Assembly (NCBI RefSeq): GCF_008364555.1
Contig: NZ_VTUC01000006.1
Location: 124,001 to 188,000, forward strand
DNA: 64,000 nt
Direction of reading: 5' to 3'
Source of the DNA: Enterobacter vonholyi
GTDB taxonomy: Bacteria > Pseudomonadota > Gammaproteobacteria > Enterobacterales > Enterobacteriaceae
The translations under genes were made by a program, and so were the position numbers. Below are positions 19,242 through 28,972 of this stretch, piece after piece; position 1 is the stretch's first letter; each line of letters begins with the position of its first letter. The notes under the pieces were generated by a model, which worked only from the letters and a program-made list of their open reading frames with translations, was not told the DNA's origin and made no database searches.

Positions 19242-21263
19242 TTAATCCTCATTAACTGCTTGCTGTGCGGCTTTCTTCGCCTGAACGCGCGCGATGGCGG
19301 CGGCCACGGCGGCTTTGCGCGGGTCATCGTTGGCGGCCTGCGGCTGCTCTTCCTGCTGCTCCGCCTTACGGGCTTTAGCCCGGGCAATCGCCGCTTCGAC
19401 GGCGGCTTTACGCGGGTCGACCGGTGCTTCTGTTTCTGCAGCTGGCGTCTGCTGCGCCGCCTTGCGCGCTTTGGCCCGGGCAATCGCCGCTTCGACGGCC
19501 GCTTTGCGAGGGTCGACCGCTTCCTGCTCAACCACCACGTTCTGCTCGCCGGCTTTGCGCGCTTTGGCGCGGGCTATTGCCGCTTCAACTGCGGCTTTGC
19601 GCGGGTCAACCTCGGCATCCGTCTGGACCGTTTGCGCTTTTTCAGCCTGACGGGCGCGAGCCTGGGCTTTGCGAGCTTCACGCGCCGCGATGGCTTCACT
19701 GTTGTCAGGCTTCTCGCCGGCCGGGATCACCACAGGCTGCGCCGCTGTCGCTTTTTTCTCACGAACGCGCGCCAGTGCGGCGTTAATCGCATCCTGATCT
19801 TTCTCGCCGGGCTGAACCGCGGCCTGCTTATGGCGCTCCTGACGGGCGATTTTTTCGCGCTCCAGTCGCGCCTGGCGCGCTTCGAAACGTGCCTTAGCTT
19901 CCGCGGCGCGTTTTTCTTCCATGGAGATAGCATAAATCTCAGCCTTCTCCTGGCGGAAATACTGCACCAGCGGGATGTTGCTTGGGCAGACCCAGGCGCA
20001 GGCGCCGCATTCGATGCAGTCGGCCAGGTTATGGGCTTTTGCCTTGTCGTGCAGTTGCCCTTTGCTGTACCAGTACAGCTGCTGCGGCAGCAGATCCGCC
20101 GGGCAGGCATCGGCGCAGGCGCTGCAGCGGATGCAGCCTTTCTCTTCCTGCTCTTCGCCCATCTCGGTCGGGGAAGGGGCGAGCAGACAGTTGGTAATTT
20201 TCACTACAGGCACATCGAGCCACGGCAGGGTAAAGCCCATCAGCGGGCCTCCCATGATCACCATCTGGTCGCTGCCCGGGCAAAACTCAGCCTGCTCCAG
20301 CAGGTGACGCACCGGCGTACCCAGACGTGCCCAGACGTTGCCCGGACGAGAGACCGATTCCCCGGTCAGCGTTACCACGCGCTCGGTCAGCGGCTCGCCG
20401 TCGATCACCGCGCGCTTCACGGCGTACGCGGTGCCGACGTTCTGCATCAGCACGCCGATATCCGAAGAGCGTCCGCCGTGCGGCACCTGCTTACCGGTAA
20501 GGATTTGCGTCAGCTGTTTAGCACCGCCAGAGGGGTACTTGGTCGGGATGACGCGCAGGCTGATATCGTGGCTACCGGCCAGCACGGCGCGCAGCATCGA
20601 GATAGCCTGAGGTTTATTGTCTTCGATACCGATCAGCACTTCCCGCGGCTGCAGAATGTGCGCCAGGATGCGGATGCCTTCCACCACTTGGGCGGCGCAG
20701 TCCTGCATCAGACGATCGTCAGCGGTAATGTACGGTTCGCATTCGGCGGCGTTGATAATCAGCGTCTGAATATTATCGCCACCGCCGCGCAGCTTGACGC
20801 CTGTCGGGAAGCCTGCGCCGCCGAGGCCGGCAACGCCGAACTGATGAATACGTTCGATAAGTGATTCGCGGCTCTGGCTGCGGTAGTCGCTCCAGCCATC
20901 ACGGTCGATCCAGCGGTCTTCACCGTCGGCTTCAATAATCACGCTCAGCTCTGAAAGCGCTGACGGATGCGCTACCGTATGAGGGGCAATCGCCACCACT
21001 TTACCGGAGGTGGGAGCGTGGACCGGCAGCATACGTCCGCGACCAAAGGTCAGCGGCTGACCGCGAAGGACCGTATCGCCTTCTTTGACGCACAGCTCAC
21101 CCTCAGCGCCGATGTGCTGCTTGAGCGGCATAACGAAACGGGTGGCCAGCGGAATTTGACGCAGCGGCGTGCCGCTAGACTGGGTTTTCATCTCCGGTGG
21201 GTGAATACCCCCGTCAAAATCCCAAATCTTCTCTTTTCTGAAAGCAGAAAATAACTTAAGCAT
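19242..21263 (-). CDS. rsxC: RsxC, peripheral Fe-S/flavin subunit with repeat tail
   Basis: 673 residues from [18 protein letters not shown]; a longer in-frame start (21335) would overlap rsxB. Domains in order: RnfC N-terminal barrel, [18 protein letters not shown] NADH/FMN-binding Rossmann region (about 135-175), SLBB domain, and two 4Fe-4S motifs, [12 protein letters not shown] (about 375) and [12 protein letters not shown] (about 412). The C-terminal third is a low-complexity Lys/Ala/Arg-rich tail ending in four copies of a [19 protein letters not shown] unit. E. coli K-12 RsxC is about 740 residues with more copies, so this one is shorter through repeat loss. The start overlaps rsxB by 8 bp. 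Confidence 0.95.
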   Translation of the reverse strand: MLKLFSAFRKEKIWDFDGGIHPPEMKTQSSGTPLRQIPLATRFVMPLKQHIGAEGELCVKEGDTVLRGQPLTFGRGRMLPVHAPTSGKVVAIAPHTVAHPSALSELSVIIEADGEDRWIDRDGWSDYRSQSRESLIERIHQFGVAGLGGAGFPTGVKLRGGGDNIQTLIINAAECEPYITADDRLMQDCAAQVVEGIRILAHILQPREVLIGIEDNKPQAISMLRAVLAGSHDISLRVIPTKYPSGGAKQLTQILTGKQVPHGGRSSDIGVLMQNVGTAYAVKRAVIDGEPLTERVVTLTGESVSRPGNVWARLGTPVRHLLEQAEFCPGSDQMVIMGGPLMGFTLPWLDVPVVKITNCLLAPSPTEMGEEQEEKGCIRCSACADACPADLLPQQLYWYSKGQLHDKAKAHNLADCIECGACAWVCPSNIPLVQYFRQEKAEIYAISMEEKRAAEAKARFEARQARLEREKIARQERHKQAAVQPGEKDQDAINAALARVREKKATAAQPVVIPAGEKPDNSEAIAAREARKAQARARQAEKAQTVQTDAEVDPRKAAVEAAIARAKARKAGEQNVVVEQEAVDPRKAAVEAAIARAKARKAAQQTPAAETEAPVDPRKAAVEAAIARAKARKAEQQEEQPQAANDDPRKAAVAAAIARVQAKKAAQQAVNED
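19245..19607 (-). repeat. Four tandem repeats encoding the RsxC tail
   Basis: Four coding repeats of about 93, 96, 93 and 81 bp encode [19 protein letters not shown] plus a variable linker of 11-13 residues. The first three cores are identical in protein; the last is diverged ([14 protein letters not shown]) and ends the protein. The near-identical DNA makes copy-number change by slippage or recombination likely. Confidence 0.9.
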
Positions 21264-21834
21264 GTTGTTCCACAGGAATATTGCGAACCGGAATGGTTTG
21301 AAGATCCCACTTCCAGCTTTCGGTAGTCGTTTCAACCGGGCGCAGCTCGATACATTGCGTCGGGCAAGGTGCTACGCAGAGGTTACAGCCGGTGCACAGG
21401 TCCGCCACCACGGTGTGCATGGCGCGCGTTGCGCCAACAATGGCGTCGACCGGGCAGGCCTGAATACATTTGGTGCAGCCGATGCAGTTCGCTTCGTCGA
21501 TCACGGCCAGCGCGCGGACCGGCTCCAGTACCTCCGCATCGCCGTCAACGGGCTGCGGATCAACGTTAAGCAGGGCCGCAATTTTCAACATCACCGCTTC
21601 GCCGCCGGGCGCACAGCGGTTAATTTTTTCACCCTGAATGCCTACCGCTTCCGCGTAGGGACGGCAGCCCGGGTAGCCGCACTGCCCGCACTGGCTTTGC
21701 GGCAGGAGCTCATCAATTTTCTCAACAACAGGATCGTCCTCTACCGCGAAGCGGCGGGAGGCGTAACCCAGGATAAGGCCAAACACCAACCCCAGAACGC
21801 TAATAGAGGCGATGGCAATCCAGATAGCACTCAT
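21256..21834 (-). CDS. rsxB: RsxB, electron-transport complex ferredoxin subunit
   Basis: 192 residues. An N-terminal membrane helix is followed by a 4Fe-4S domain ([16 protein letters not shown], near residue 49) and two ferredoxin-type clusters, [12 protein letters not shown] (about 117) and [12 protein letters not shown] (about 147). It is predicted to carry electrons from RsxC into the membrane subunits. It overlaps the rsxA stop by one base and the rsxC start by 8 bp. Confidence 0.96.
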   Translation of the reverse strand: MSAIWIAIASISVLGLVFGLILGYASRRFAVEDDPVVEKIDELLPQSQCGQCGYPGCRPYAEAVGIQGEKINRCAPGGEAVMLKIAALLNVDPQPVDGDAEVLEPVRALAVIDEANCIGCTKCIQACPVDAIVGATRAMHTVVADLCTGCNLCVAPCPTQCIELRPVETTTESWKWDLQTIPVRNIPVEQHA

Positions 21835-22415
21835 TACAACTTCACCAGACCACTAAAGCCCATAAAGGCCAGAGACATTAAACCTGCGGTCACCAGCGCA
21901 ATCGCGTTACCGCGGAAAGGGGCGGGGATATCCGCTGCCGCCAGACGCTCGCGAATCGACGCGAAGAGAACCATAACAAATGAGAAACCGACTGCAGCGG
22001 AAAAACCGTACAGCGCCGACTGCATAAAGTTATGGCCAAGGTTGATATTCAGCAGCGCCACGCCGAGAACGGCGCAGTTGGTAGTGATCAGCGGCAGGAA
22101 GATACCCAGCAGGCGATAGAGCGCCGGGCTGGTTTTGCGCACCACCATTTCGGTAAATTGCACTACCACCGCGATAACCAAAATAAAGGCCAGCGTACGG
22201 AGATAGGTTAACCCCAGCGGAATGAGGATCCAGGTATCAATCCACCACGCGCAGATGGACGCCAGCGTCATGACGAAGGTCGTCGCCAGCCCCATGCCCA
22301 TTGCCGTTTCCAGCTTTTTGGAAACGCCCATAAACGGACACAGGCCAAGGAACTTCACCAGAACGAAGTTGTTAACCAGCACGGTGCCGACAAAGAGCAG
22401 TAAGTAATCGGTCAT
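21834..22415 (-). CDS. rsxA: RsxA, electron-transport complex membrane subunit
   Basis: 193 residues, six transmembrane helices. First gene of rsxABCDGE-nth. It is a paralogue of RsxE with opposite topology (compare [15 protein letters not shown] here with [15 protein letters not shown] in RsxE). The paired conserved Cys residues lie mid-membrane, where a 2Fe-2S or Fe site was assigned in Rnf/Nqr structures. The complex keeps SoxR reduced and silent. Confidence 0.96.
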   Translation of the reverse strand: MTDYLLLFVGTVLVNNFVLVKFLGLCPFMGVSKKLETAMGMGLATTFVMTLASICAWWIDTWILIPLGLTYLRTLAFILVIAVVVQFTEMVVRKTSPALYRLLGIFLPLITTNCAVLGVALLNINLGHNFMQSALYGFSAAVGFSFVMVLFASIRERLAAADIPAPFRGNAIALVTAGLMSLAFMGFSGLVKL

Positions 22416-22491
22416 TATTTAGCCTGAAATAAAAAAGCCGCCTATTATCGGACAAACACACGCAGGCGACAACAGGTTATCTGTAGGGTTA

Positions 22492-22932
22492 TTACGGGTT
22501 CACGAAGGTGTTTTTCACCCGTGTCGAACGCTTGAAGTAGGGTACCAGCAGCGCCGCGGCCAGCAACGGGAAAAGCAGCTGACGAACGGCCAGCGCGTCT
22601 GAAACGGGCGAAAAAGCAAATGCCTTCACCGCCAGCAGGACCGAAACCAGCAGCCAGATAATGTAGTGCTTAGGCACATTCTTACGGCGCTTAAAGAAGG
22701 CGATGGTCAGCCACAGCGTGTAGTACCACATCCCGATCGCGAAAACGAATGACACAAACCACAAAGCAATATTCAGCACGTTTTGCGACATCAGGGTCTG
22801 GATGGCGTGAGGGGTAATCAGTGCGGTGGTATAAAGCAGCAGCGCAAGTGATGCGCTTAATAAGGCAACCAGCAGCCATGCCAGTGGGGCGATTAACCAG
22901 CCTCCAATGCGTTCTCCAGGCGTTGCGGTCAT
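22492..22932 (-). CDS. ydgK: YdgK, DUF2569 inner membrane protein
   Basis: 146 residues from MTATPGERIGGWLIAPL, with four transmembrane helices. The second ATG at 22932 is preferred over 22944 because GGAGAG lies just before it and nothing suitable precedes the first. Function unknown. It lies directly upstream of the rsx operon in the same direction, as in E. coli, and may share its transcript. Confidence 0.88.
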   Translation of the reverse strand: MTATPGERIGGWLIAPLAWLLVALLSASLALLLYTTALITPHAIQTLMSQNVLNIALWFVSFVFAIGMWYYTLWLTIAFFKRRKNVPKHYIIWLLVSVLLAVKAFAFSPVSDALAVRQLLFPLLAAALLVPYFKRSTRVKNTFVNP

Positions 22933-23018
22933 GAACTCTCCCATAATCTGCGCGAAATGTTTTACAGCCAGTTGGCAGGGCGGAGAGTATATAACATTTC
23001 GCGCGGATGGCTACTTTC

Positions 23019-23234
23019 TTATAAAACGTAGCGCCATACTGACTTAGGCACTTCACCCACGTTGAACAAACGACCGCCGGAAACCAGCTCCGCACGGCGA
23101 TGGTCAGCGGCACGATACATATTAATGATGTCCTGATTATCAGACAGGGTGTAGTTCAGATGGTCAAACAGTTTTTCCAGGCTCTCAAGCGAATTGATCT
23201 TGCGAAATTTTAATAAATAGTCCTGAACTGTCAT
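23019..23234 (-). CDS. cnu: Cnu (YdgT), Hha-family nucleoid modulator
   Basis: 71 residues, the same length as E. coli Cnu ([20 protein letters not shown]). An all-helical partner of H-NS and StpA that deepens silencing of AT-rich and acquired genes and was found to bind oriC. The core [18 protein letters not shown] holds the conserved charged surface that contacts H-NS. The DNA around it is AT-rich, as is usual for Hha-like genes. Confidence 0.94.
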   Translation of the reverse strand: MTVQDYLLKFRKINSLESLEKLFDHLNYTLSDNQDIINMYRAADHRRAELVSGGRLFNVGEVPKSVWRYVL

Positions 23235-23457
23235 ATTAATAAGTTTCCATATAAAAGTGAGTAATACCAGTTAAGGTAATTCGTTCGAATAATAAACGGA
23301 TTAATAAAGACGTAAACAGCCCACTCAGGTAACGCGACGAAATTAGGAGTTTTCTTTGCTGAAATTCAGGCATCAGACGATGCCTGGAAGAGAAGGTTAA
23401 CCGTGTTCACCAGGGCTGGCAATAAGTAACTGACATATTATGTCACTCTTTATTGCG

Positions 23458-23469
23458 GTAACCGGTTAC
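23458..23469. promoter_or_regulatory. 12-bp palindrome at the blr stop codon
   Basis: GTAACCGGTTAC is a perfect palindrome overlapping the end of blr. No known regulator could be assigned. Confidence 0.3.
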
Positions 23470-23603
23470 TTGGGTTGGGCGACTGTGACAGGCTCCGGCG
23501 GCTGGTAGTTATCGATATGGCTGGCAACGCCCAGCAAAATGACCGAAACCCCAAGGACAATCCATCCCGCTAATTCAATGATTCGATTAATAATTGACGT
23601 CAT
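23466..23603 (-). CDS. blr: Blr, small divisome membrane protein
   Basis: A 45-residue protein too short for most gene callers: MTSIINRIIELAGWIVLGVS..., then VILLGVASHIDNYQPPEP. It closely matches E. coli Blr (41 residues), which has one transmembrane helix and a short periplasmic tail with the identical SHIDNYQPPE. Despite its name (beta-lactam resistance) it is not a lactamase; it localises to the division septum. It lies between cnu and ydgJ as in E. coli. The extra four N-terminal residues are unusual; an internal start is possible. Confidence 0.9.
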   Translation of the reverse strand: MTSIINRIIELAGWIVLGVSVILLGVASHIDNYQPPEPVTVAQPK

Positions 23604-23678
23604 GATTCGTAGTTGTACTTTATCCTTAAATACAGGGTGCAAATGTTACAGCGACGTTTCCCCGGCCGCAAGCGCTTT

Positions 23679-23691
23679 GGGAACGGTTCCC
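23679..23691. promoter_or_regulatory. 13-bp palindrome upstream of ydgJ
   Basis: GGGAACGGTTCCC is a perfect odd palindrome about 145 bp before ydgJ and 75 bp behind the blr start, in the divergent promoter. It has operator-like form; the binding protein is unknown. Confidence 0.35.
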
Positions 23692-23834
23692 TTAAACAAA
23701 ATCAGTAGGTTAATACTATGTAACAAAAACAACCCGTACGACCTGCTATTTTAAGTCATATGGCACATTATTAATCTGTGGTAATGCCAGGCTAGCCAGT
23801 GTGAAATAAGAACGTCATAAAAGAGGATGGCACT

Positions 23835-24875
23835 ATGAGTGATAATATCCGCGTTGGGCTTATCGGCTACGGGTATGCAAGCAAAACGTTTCATGCGCCT
23901 CTGATAGCCGGGACGCCGGGGATGGCGCTGGCAGCGGTATCCAGCAGCGATGCCGCTAAAGTCCATACAGACTGGCCTTCCGTGCCGGTTGTCTCTGAGC
24001 CAAAACACCTTTTCAACGATCCGAATATTGATTTAATCGTTATCCCCACGCCGAACGACACCCACTTTCCACTGGCAAAGGCCGCGCTGGAAGCCGGCAA
24101 GCACGTGGTTGTCGATAAGCCCTTTACCGTTACGTTGTCTCAGGCGCGCGAGTTGGATGCGCTGGCAAAGAGTCTGGGCAGGTTGCTGTCGGTGTTCCAT
24201 AACCGCCGCTGGGACAGCGACTTTTTAACGGTAAAAAGGCTTCTCAGTGAGGGCTCATTAGGGGAGATCCTCTTTTTTGAATCGCACTTTGACCGCTTCC
24301 GTCCGCAGGTACGAAACCGCTGGCGCGAGCAGGCCGGTCCGGGCAGCGGCATCTGGTACGATTTAGCCCCGCATCTGCTGGATCAGGCCGTCAATCTTTT
24401 TGGTCTGCCGGTGAGCATGACGGTCGATCTGGCCCAGCTCAGGCCCGGAGCACAGACGACCGATTACTTCCACGCGGTGCTGAGTTACCCGCAGCGGCGG
24501 ATTGTGCTCCACGGTACGATGGTCGCGGCCGCGGAATCGGCCCGCTATATTATGCACGGCACGCGCGGGAGCTACGTGAAGTTTGGTCTCGATCCGCAGG
24601 AAGACCGGCTGAAAAGCGGTGAACGTTTACCGCAGGAAGACTGGGGCTATGATATGCGCGACGGCGTAGTGACGCGGGTGGAAGGCGAGGAGCTGGTCGA
24701 GGAGACCTTTCTGACGATACCGGGTAACTATCCGGCCTATTATGCGGGCATCCGCGATGCGCTGAACGGCACGGGAGAGAATCCGGTTCCGGCCAGCCAG
24801 GCGATACAGATTATGGAGCTGATTGAGCTGGGTATTGAATCTGCCAAACATCGCGCGACGCTCTGTCTGGCATAA
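23835..24875 (+). CDS. ydgJ: YdgJ, Gfo/Idh/MocA-family oxidoreductase
   Basis: 346 residues (E. coli YdgJ 346). The Rossmann fold is at the N-terminus (VGLIGYGYASKTFHAP), the family dinucleotide motif VDKPFT near residue 95 holds the catalytic-region Lys, and FHNRRWDSDF leads into the C-terminal beta-sheet domain. It is expected to oxidise or reduce a sugar or cyclitol with NAD(P); the substrate is not established. GAGGATGGCACT precedes the ATG. Confidence 0.9.
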   Translation: MSDNIRVGLIGYGYASKTFHAPLIAGTPGMALAAVSSSDAAKVHTDWPSVPVVSEPKHLFNDPNIDLIVIPTPNDTHFPLAKAALEAGKHVVVDKPFTVTLSQARELDALAKSLGRLLSVFHNRRWDSDFLTVKRLLSEGSLGEILFFESHFDRFRPQVRNRWREQAGPGSGIWYDLAPHLLDQAVNLFGLPVSMTVDLAQLRPGAQTTDYFHAVLSYPQRRIVLHGTMVAAAESARYIMHGTRGSYVKFGLDPQEDRLKSGERLPQEDWGYDMRDGVVTRVEGEELVEETFLTIPGNYPAYYAGIRDALNGTGENPVPASQAIQIMELIELGIESAKHRATLCLA

Positions 24876-24892
24876 TTTTTAAATATTTTAGT

Positions 24893-24921
24893 AGGCCGGG
24901 TAAGCGTTAGCGCCACCCGGC
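24893..24921. repeat. Single REP element
   Basis: TAGGCCGGGTAAGCG... to ...GCGCCACCCGGC, the same family as the pair at 13344-13409. It lies between the convergent ydgJ and add genes and may act as a 3'-end stabiliser. Confidence 0.8.
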
Positions 24922-24928
24922 AGCGGAG

Positions 24929-25930
24929 TTAACCGCGAGCCACTTTATCTTTCAGCGCCTGCTTCTCTGCAGGCGTCAGGAAGGCACTCTCCAGCCCGTT
25001 GATCTGCGCCTGACGGATCTGCTCGCGGCTCAGACCCGCCTGCGGTGCGGCGATGTTGTACTCATGGATGATATCCACGCCCTGTACCGCCGGATCGTCA
25101 GTGTTCAGAGAGGCCAGCACGCCGTGCTCAAGGAACGTTTTCAGCGGGTGCTGCGACAGCGATGCGACGGTGCTGGTCTGAATGTTAGACGTCAGGCACG
25201 ACTCAATCCCGATACGCTGCTCCGCCAGGAAATCCATCAGCGCGCGATCTTCTACCGCCTTCACGCCGTGACCGATACGCTCGGCGCCCAGCTCGCGGAT
25301 GGCCTGCCAGATGCTTTCGGGGCCAGCCGCTTCGCCCGCATGCACGGTAATGTGCCAGCCGGCATCGCGCGCGCGGTTGAAGTGGGAGAGGAACAGGCTG
25401 CCCGGGAAGCCCAGCTCGTCACCGGCGAGATCGACGGCGGTGATGGCATCGCGATGGGCCAGCAGCGCCTCCAGCTCCTGCAGGCAGGCGGCTTCACCGA
25501 AGGTACGGCTCATGATGCCGATCAGGCGAGCCTGAACGTCGAAGGTTTTACACCCTTCGCGCACGCCTTCAATGACGGCTTCCACCACGCCTGCAACGGG
25601 CAGGCTGTGGGTCATCGCCATGTAGCCCGGCGAGAAGCGCAGCTCGACGTAGTGCAGGCCGTTGCGGGCGGCATCTTCGATGTTCTCAAACGCCACGCGG
25701 CGGCAGGCATCCAGCGACGCCAGCATCTTTACGCCCCAGTCGAGTTTGCTCAGGAAGCTGACCAGGTCCGGTTCATTAGAGGTCACCTGTACGTGAGGGA
25801 TCAGGGACTCAAGGGTCTGAGCAGGAAGCGTTAAATTGAACTGGCGGCCAAGATCGAGGATGGTTTGGGCACGAATGTTACCGTCAAGGTGACGATGAAT
25901 ATCAGTTAAAGGCAGGCGTGTATCAATCAT
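24929..25930 (-). CDS. add: Add, adenosine deaminase
   Basis: 333 residues, the E. coli length. A zinc TIM-barrel enzyme that converts adenosine and deoxyadenosine to inosine forms in purine salvage. The metal site is DIHRHLDG (His-x-His near residue 12), with [12 protein letters not shown] near 197 (catalytic Glu), [10 protein letters not shown] near 218 and NTDDPAVQG near 276 (Asp pair). Divergent from nothing nearby; its promoter faces malY. Confidence 0.96.
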   Translation of the reverse strand: MIDTRLPLTDIHRHLDGNIRAQTILDLGRQFNLTLPAQTLESLIPHVQVTSNEPDLVSFLSKLDWGVKMLASLDACRRVAFENIEDAARNGLHYVELRFSPGYMAMTHSLPVAGVVEAVIEGVREGCKTFDVQARLIGIMSRTFGEAACLQELEALLAHRDAITAVDLAGDELGFPGSLFLSHFNRARDAGWHITVHAGEAAGPESIWQAIRELGAERIGHGVKAVEDRALMDFLAEQRIGIESCLTSNIQTSTVASLSQHPLKTFLEHGVLASLNTDDPAVQGVDIIHEYNIAAPQAGLSREQIRQAQINGLESAFLTPAEKQALKDKVARG

Positions 25931-26026
25931 GGTCGCACTCTTTTCTGGTTAAAGTGCGCCATATTATAAAAACAAAACGGGGTAAAAAGCTATTTGCGCA
26001 AGGGAATATTCCGTTGCGCAAATTGA

Positions 26027-27199
26027 TTACAGGAGCGTATTAATCCCGGCAATCAGGCGTTGAACCCCTTGCTCAAGCTTGCTTCGCGGGCTGCCCGCAT
26101 TCAGGCGTACGAAGCCATTTCCCTCTTTTCCATAGGTATATCCCGGCATGATGGCGACTTTTTGCTGCTCGATCAGCACTTTTTGCAGCGCCCGATCGTC
26201 AATGTTCAGCGGGCGCAGATCGATCCAGGCCAGATAGGTCGCTTCCGGCGGCTGCCAGTTCAGTTTCGGAAAAGCGTGGTTTACTTCCTGCGCGATATAC
26301 GACAAATTTGCTTCGAGATAACCCCGCAGGGCATCCAGCCACGGCTCCCCCTGCTGATAGGCGGCGATATGCGCCGTCAGCGCCAGCACGGAAGGGGAAG
26401 AGAGTCCGTCCCGTCCTTTTAGTGCGCTGAGATAACCGTTACGGCTCTCTTCATCGCCAACCATGCCGTAAGCGCCCGTCAGCGCTGGAATATTAAAGCT
26501 TTTCGAGCCGGAGGTGAGAAGCGCCCATTTCCCGCGCGCCACCGCGATCCACGGCGTGTGACGATGCTCTCCCCACACCATATCCATATGAATTTCATCG
26601 CTGATCACCGCCACGTCATAGCGTGCGCACAGTTCCGCCATGTGCGTCAGCTCATCCCGCGTCCAGACCTTGCCGGTCGGATTCTGCGGGCTGCACAGCA
26701 GCAAAATTTTGTTTTCCGGTTTCGCAAGCGCCGCTTCGAGGGCCGCCATATTGCCCTGCCAGCCTGCTGCCTGCTTTTCCATCTCAACCGCCACAACACG
26801 ACGCGCGTTACCCTCTATGGCCTTATAAAACGCATCGTATGCCGGGGTGTGTACCACCACGCCGTCGCCGGGGTTTGACCAGAGACGTATCAGTTCAGAG
26901 ACCATGTAGATGACGGAGGGGCCATAAACCACGGTTTCGGTATCAATCCGGCTGTTAAAACGCTGCTGAAACCAGTGCGCGACGGCGGCGAGAAACTCGT
27001 CGTTTTTCCAGCGGCTGTAACCGAACACGCCGTGTTGAATGCGCTGATGCAGCGCGTCGGTAATGCAGGGGGCGGTGGCGAAATCCATATCCGAGATGGT
27101 GAAGGGCAGCAGATCGTCCGCGCCAAAACGGTCGGCGACGTAGTCCCACTGCGTACACCAGGTGCCGTGTCGATCCACGACGGTTGAGAAATCAAACAT
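26027..27199 (-). CDS. malY: MalY, PLP-dependent cystathionine beta-lyase and MalT repressor
   Basis: 390 residues. A fold-type I PLP enzyme with C-S lyase activity that also binds and inactivates the maltose activator MalT. The Lys that forms the Schiff base is in SGSKSFNIPALTG (near residue 233). CSPQNPTGKVWTRDEL near 168 contacts the cofactor, and ISDEIHMDMVW near 200 holds the PLP Asp. The second gene of malXY; 48 bases containing a GC-rich hairpin separate it from malX. Confidence 0.95.
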   Translation of the reverse strand: MFDFSTVVDRHGTWCTQWDYVADRFGADDLLPFTISDMDFATAPCITDALHQRIQHGVFGYSRWKNDEFLAAVAHWFQQRFNSRIDTETVVYGPSVIYMVSELIRLWSNPGDGVVVHTPAYDAFYKAIEGNARRVVAVEMEKQAAGWQGNMAALEAALAKPENKILLLCSPQNPTGKVWTRDELTHMAELCARYDVAVISDEIHMDMVWGEHRHTPWIAVARGKWALLTSGSKSFNIPALTGAYGMVGDEESRNGYLSALKGRDGLSSPSVLALTAHIAAYQQGEPWLDALRGYLEANLSYIAQEVNHAFPKLNWQPPEATYLAWIDLRPLNIDDRALQKVLIEQQKVAIMPGYTYGKEGNGFVRLNAGSPRSKLEQGVQRLIAGINTLL

Positions 27200-27220
27200 G
27201 CTTTAATCCTTAACGTAAAA

Positions 27221-27239
27221 CCCCCTCATGGAGAGGGGG
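27221..27239 (-). terminator. malX-malY intercistronic hairpin
   Basis: CCCCCTC / GAGGGGG with a five-base loop between malX and malY. There is no clear T-run, so it may be an mRNA-processing or stabilising hairpin that sets relative expression of the two genes. Confidence 0.5.
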
Positions 27240-27247
27240 CTGAGGCA

Positions 27248-28840
27248 TCAGGCTTCTACTGTTCGCATCAGGGTAGCCAGCTCATCTTTCACTGACTGTA
27301 CCTGCGGGCCGATAACCACCTGCAAATTGTGCTGATTTAACTGTACCACGCCGATGGCCCGGTTGGCTTTCAGGGCGTTGGTGTCCACTTTTGACATATC
27401 CGCCACCGACAAACGCAGGCGGGTAATGCAGTTATCCAGCGAGGTAATGTTATCCGCACCGCCCAGCGCTGCCAGAATTGCTGGGGTGTTATAGCCGGAT
27501 TTGCCCACGGTACCGGCTACCGCCTGCTCGACGCTGGTGGCCGTATCGGTATCGCGGCCTGGCGTTTTCAGGTTAAAGCGGGTGATGGCGAAGCGGAAGA
27601 TGCCGTAGTACACCACGAACCAGATCGCCGCCACGACCGGGACCAGATACCACTTGGTGGAGAGGCCGTGCAGGATCCCGAAGACTACGAAGTCAATCAC
27701 GTTGCCGTCGGTGTTGCCGATGGTAACGCCCAGCACCGCCATCACGGTAAAGCCCAGACCGGTCAGCACCGCGTGGATGAGGTACAGCACCGGTGCGACG
27801 AACAGGAACAGGAATTCGATTGGCTCGGTGGTACCGCCCACGACGCAGGCGATCACGCCGGAAATCAGCAGGCCTTTAATTTTATGACGGTTTTCCGGGC
27901 GCGCGCAGTGGTACATCGCCAGCGCGGCACCCGGCAGGCCGCCGAGGAAGGCAGGCATTTTACCCTGAGACAGGAAGCGGGTTGCGCTTTCGGAGAAGCC
28001 GTGGGTGGTCGGGCAGCTCAGCTGCGCCTGGAAGATGGTCAGCGCGCCGCTCACATCGTGACCGCACACCTCCATGGTGCCGCCCGCTTCGGTGAAGCGA
28101 ATCAGAGCCACCAGGATATGCTGCAGGCCAAACGGCAGGAGCAGACGCTCGCCGGTGCCGAAGATCATCGGACCAAAATCTCCCGCGCCGTTGATGATGC
28201 GGCCAATACCGTTAATGCCCATCGCAAAGACCGGCCAGATCAGCGGAATGATCAAACCAAACAGACCCATGACCACCAGGGTCACAATCGGCACAAAGCG
28301 GGTACCGCCGAAGAAGGCCAGGGCATCCGGCAGACGAATATTGTGGAAGCGCTCGTGCAGCATCCAGATAATCACGCCCGCGATCACTGCACCGAGGATC
28401 CCGGTATCAATAGACTGGATACCGATGACGCTCTGAATGTTGTTAGCTTTCAGCACGGCAGCGTCGGTGGTCGGCAGAATGCCTTTCGCGGTCAGCCAGA
28501 AGTTAACCGCCAGGTTCATCACCGCGTAACCCACAAAACCGGCAAACGCCGCGACGCCTTTGTTCTCGCGGGCCAGGCCCAGCGGGATAGCGATACAGAA
28601 CATGACGGGCAGGAAGCTAAACGCAAAGGAGCCGACTTTACTCATCCAGATAAAGATCGCCTGCAGCACGGGAGTACCGAGGAACGGGATCAGCGTGATG
28701 ACATCTTTACTGCTGAGCGAGCTGCCGATCCCGAGCATGATCCCGCAGAACGAGAGAAGTGCCACGGGCAGCATAAAGGTTTTACCCAGTTGCTGGAAAA
28801 ATTCCCACAGCGATATTTTTTGTGCTGCTTTCGCCGTCAT
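27248..28840 (-). CDS. malX: MalX, PTS EIICB permease
   Basis: 530 residues, the E. coli length. The IIC membrane domain (about residues 15-420, ten or so helices; GGTTEPIEFLFLFVAPVLY is the conserved substrate-site loop) is fused to a cytoplasmic IIB domain (about 450-530) with phosphorylated Cys in LDNCITRLRLSV. It can take up glucose and maltose in E. coli, but its natural substrate is unclear. Its promoter faces malI and carries a MalI operator. Confidence 0.95.
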   Translation of the reverse strand: MTAKAAQKISLWEFFQQLGKTFMLPVALLSFCGIMLGIGSSLSSKDVITLIPFLGTPVLQAIFIWMSKVGSFAFSFLPVMFCIAIPLGLARENKGVAAFAGFVGYAVMNLAVNFWLTAKGILPTTDAAVLKANNIQSVIGIQSIDTGILGAVIAGVIIWMLHERFHNIRLPDALAFFGGTRFVPIVTLVVMGLFGLIIPLIWPVFAMGINGIGRIINGAGDFGPMIFGTGERLLLPFGLQHILVALIRFTEAGGTMEVCGHDVSGALTIFQAQLSCPTTHGFSESATRFLSQGKMPAFLGGLPGAALAMYHCARPENRHKIKGLLISGVIACVVGGTTEPIEFLFLFVAPVLYLIHAVLTGLGFTVMAVLGVTIGNTDGNVIDFVVFGILHGLSTKWYLVPVVAAIWFVVYYGIFRFAITRFNLKTPGRDTDTATSVEQAVAGTVGKSGYNTPAILAALGGADNITSLDNCITRLRLSVADMSKVDTNALKANRAIGVVQLNQHNLQVVIGPQVQSVKDELATLMRTVEA

Positions 28841-28893
28841 AAAACGACTCCTTTATTGTTAAAATCAGTTTGTCTGCCTCAATTCTGCGAGAA

Positions 28894-28909
28894 GATAAAA
28901 CGTTTTATC
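28894..28909. promoter_or_regulatory. MalI operator of malX
   Basis: GATAAAACGTTTTATC is a perfect 16-bp palindrome and matches the MalI operator described in E. coli. It lies about 55 bp upstream of malX. Confidence 0.85.
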
Positions 28910-28918
28910 AAAGTTTAG

Positions 28919-28934
28919 TGCGCGCTAAATCACA
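28919..28934. promoter_or_regulatory. CRP half-conserved site in the malX-malI promoter
   Basis: TGCGCGCTAAATCACA has one perfect CRP half site (TCACA) and a weak second half at N6 spacing. It sits between the two MalI operators, where E. coli has a single CRP site serving both genes. Confidence 0.5.
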
Positions 28935-28972
28935 TTCTCAGGCTTTGACTGGTAGTATAAAGATAACGTATT

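Noticed and set aside
19206..20864. A 552-codon open frame on the plus strand
   Set aside because: It lies antisense to rsxC, whose Lys/Ala/Arg repeats and GC-rich codons keep the complementary frame open. The product is low-complexity Arg/Phe-rich with no homology.
27668..28918. A 416-codon plus-strand open frame
   Set aside because: Antisense shadow of malX, rich in His, Gln and Asp with no domain.
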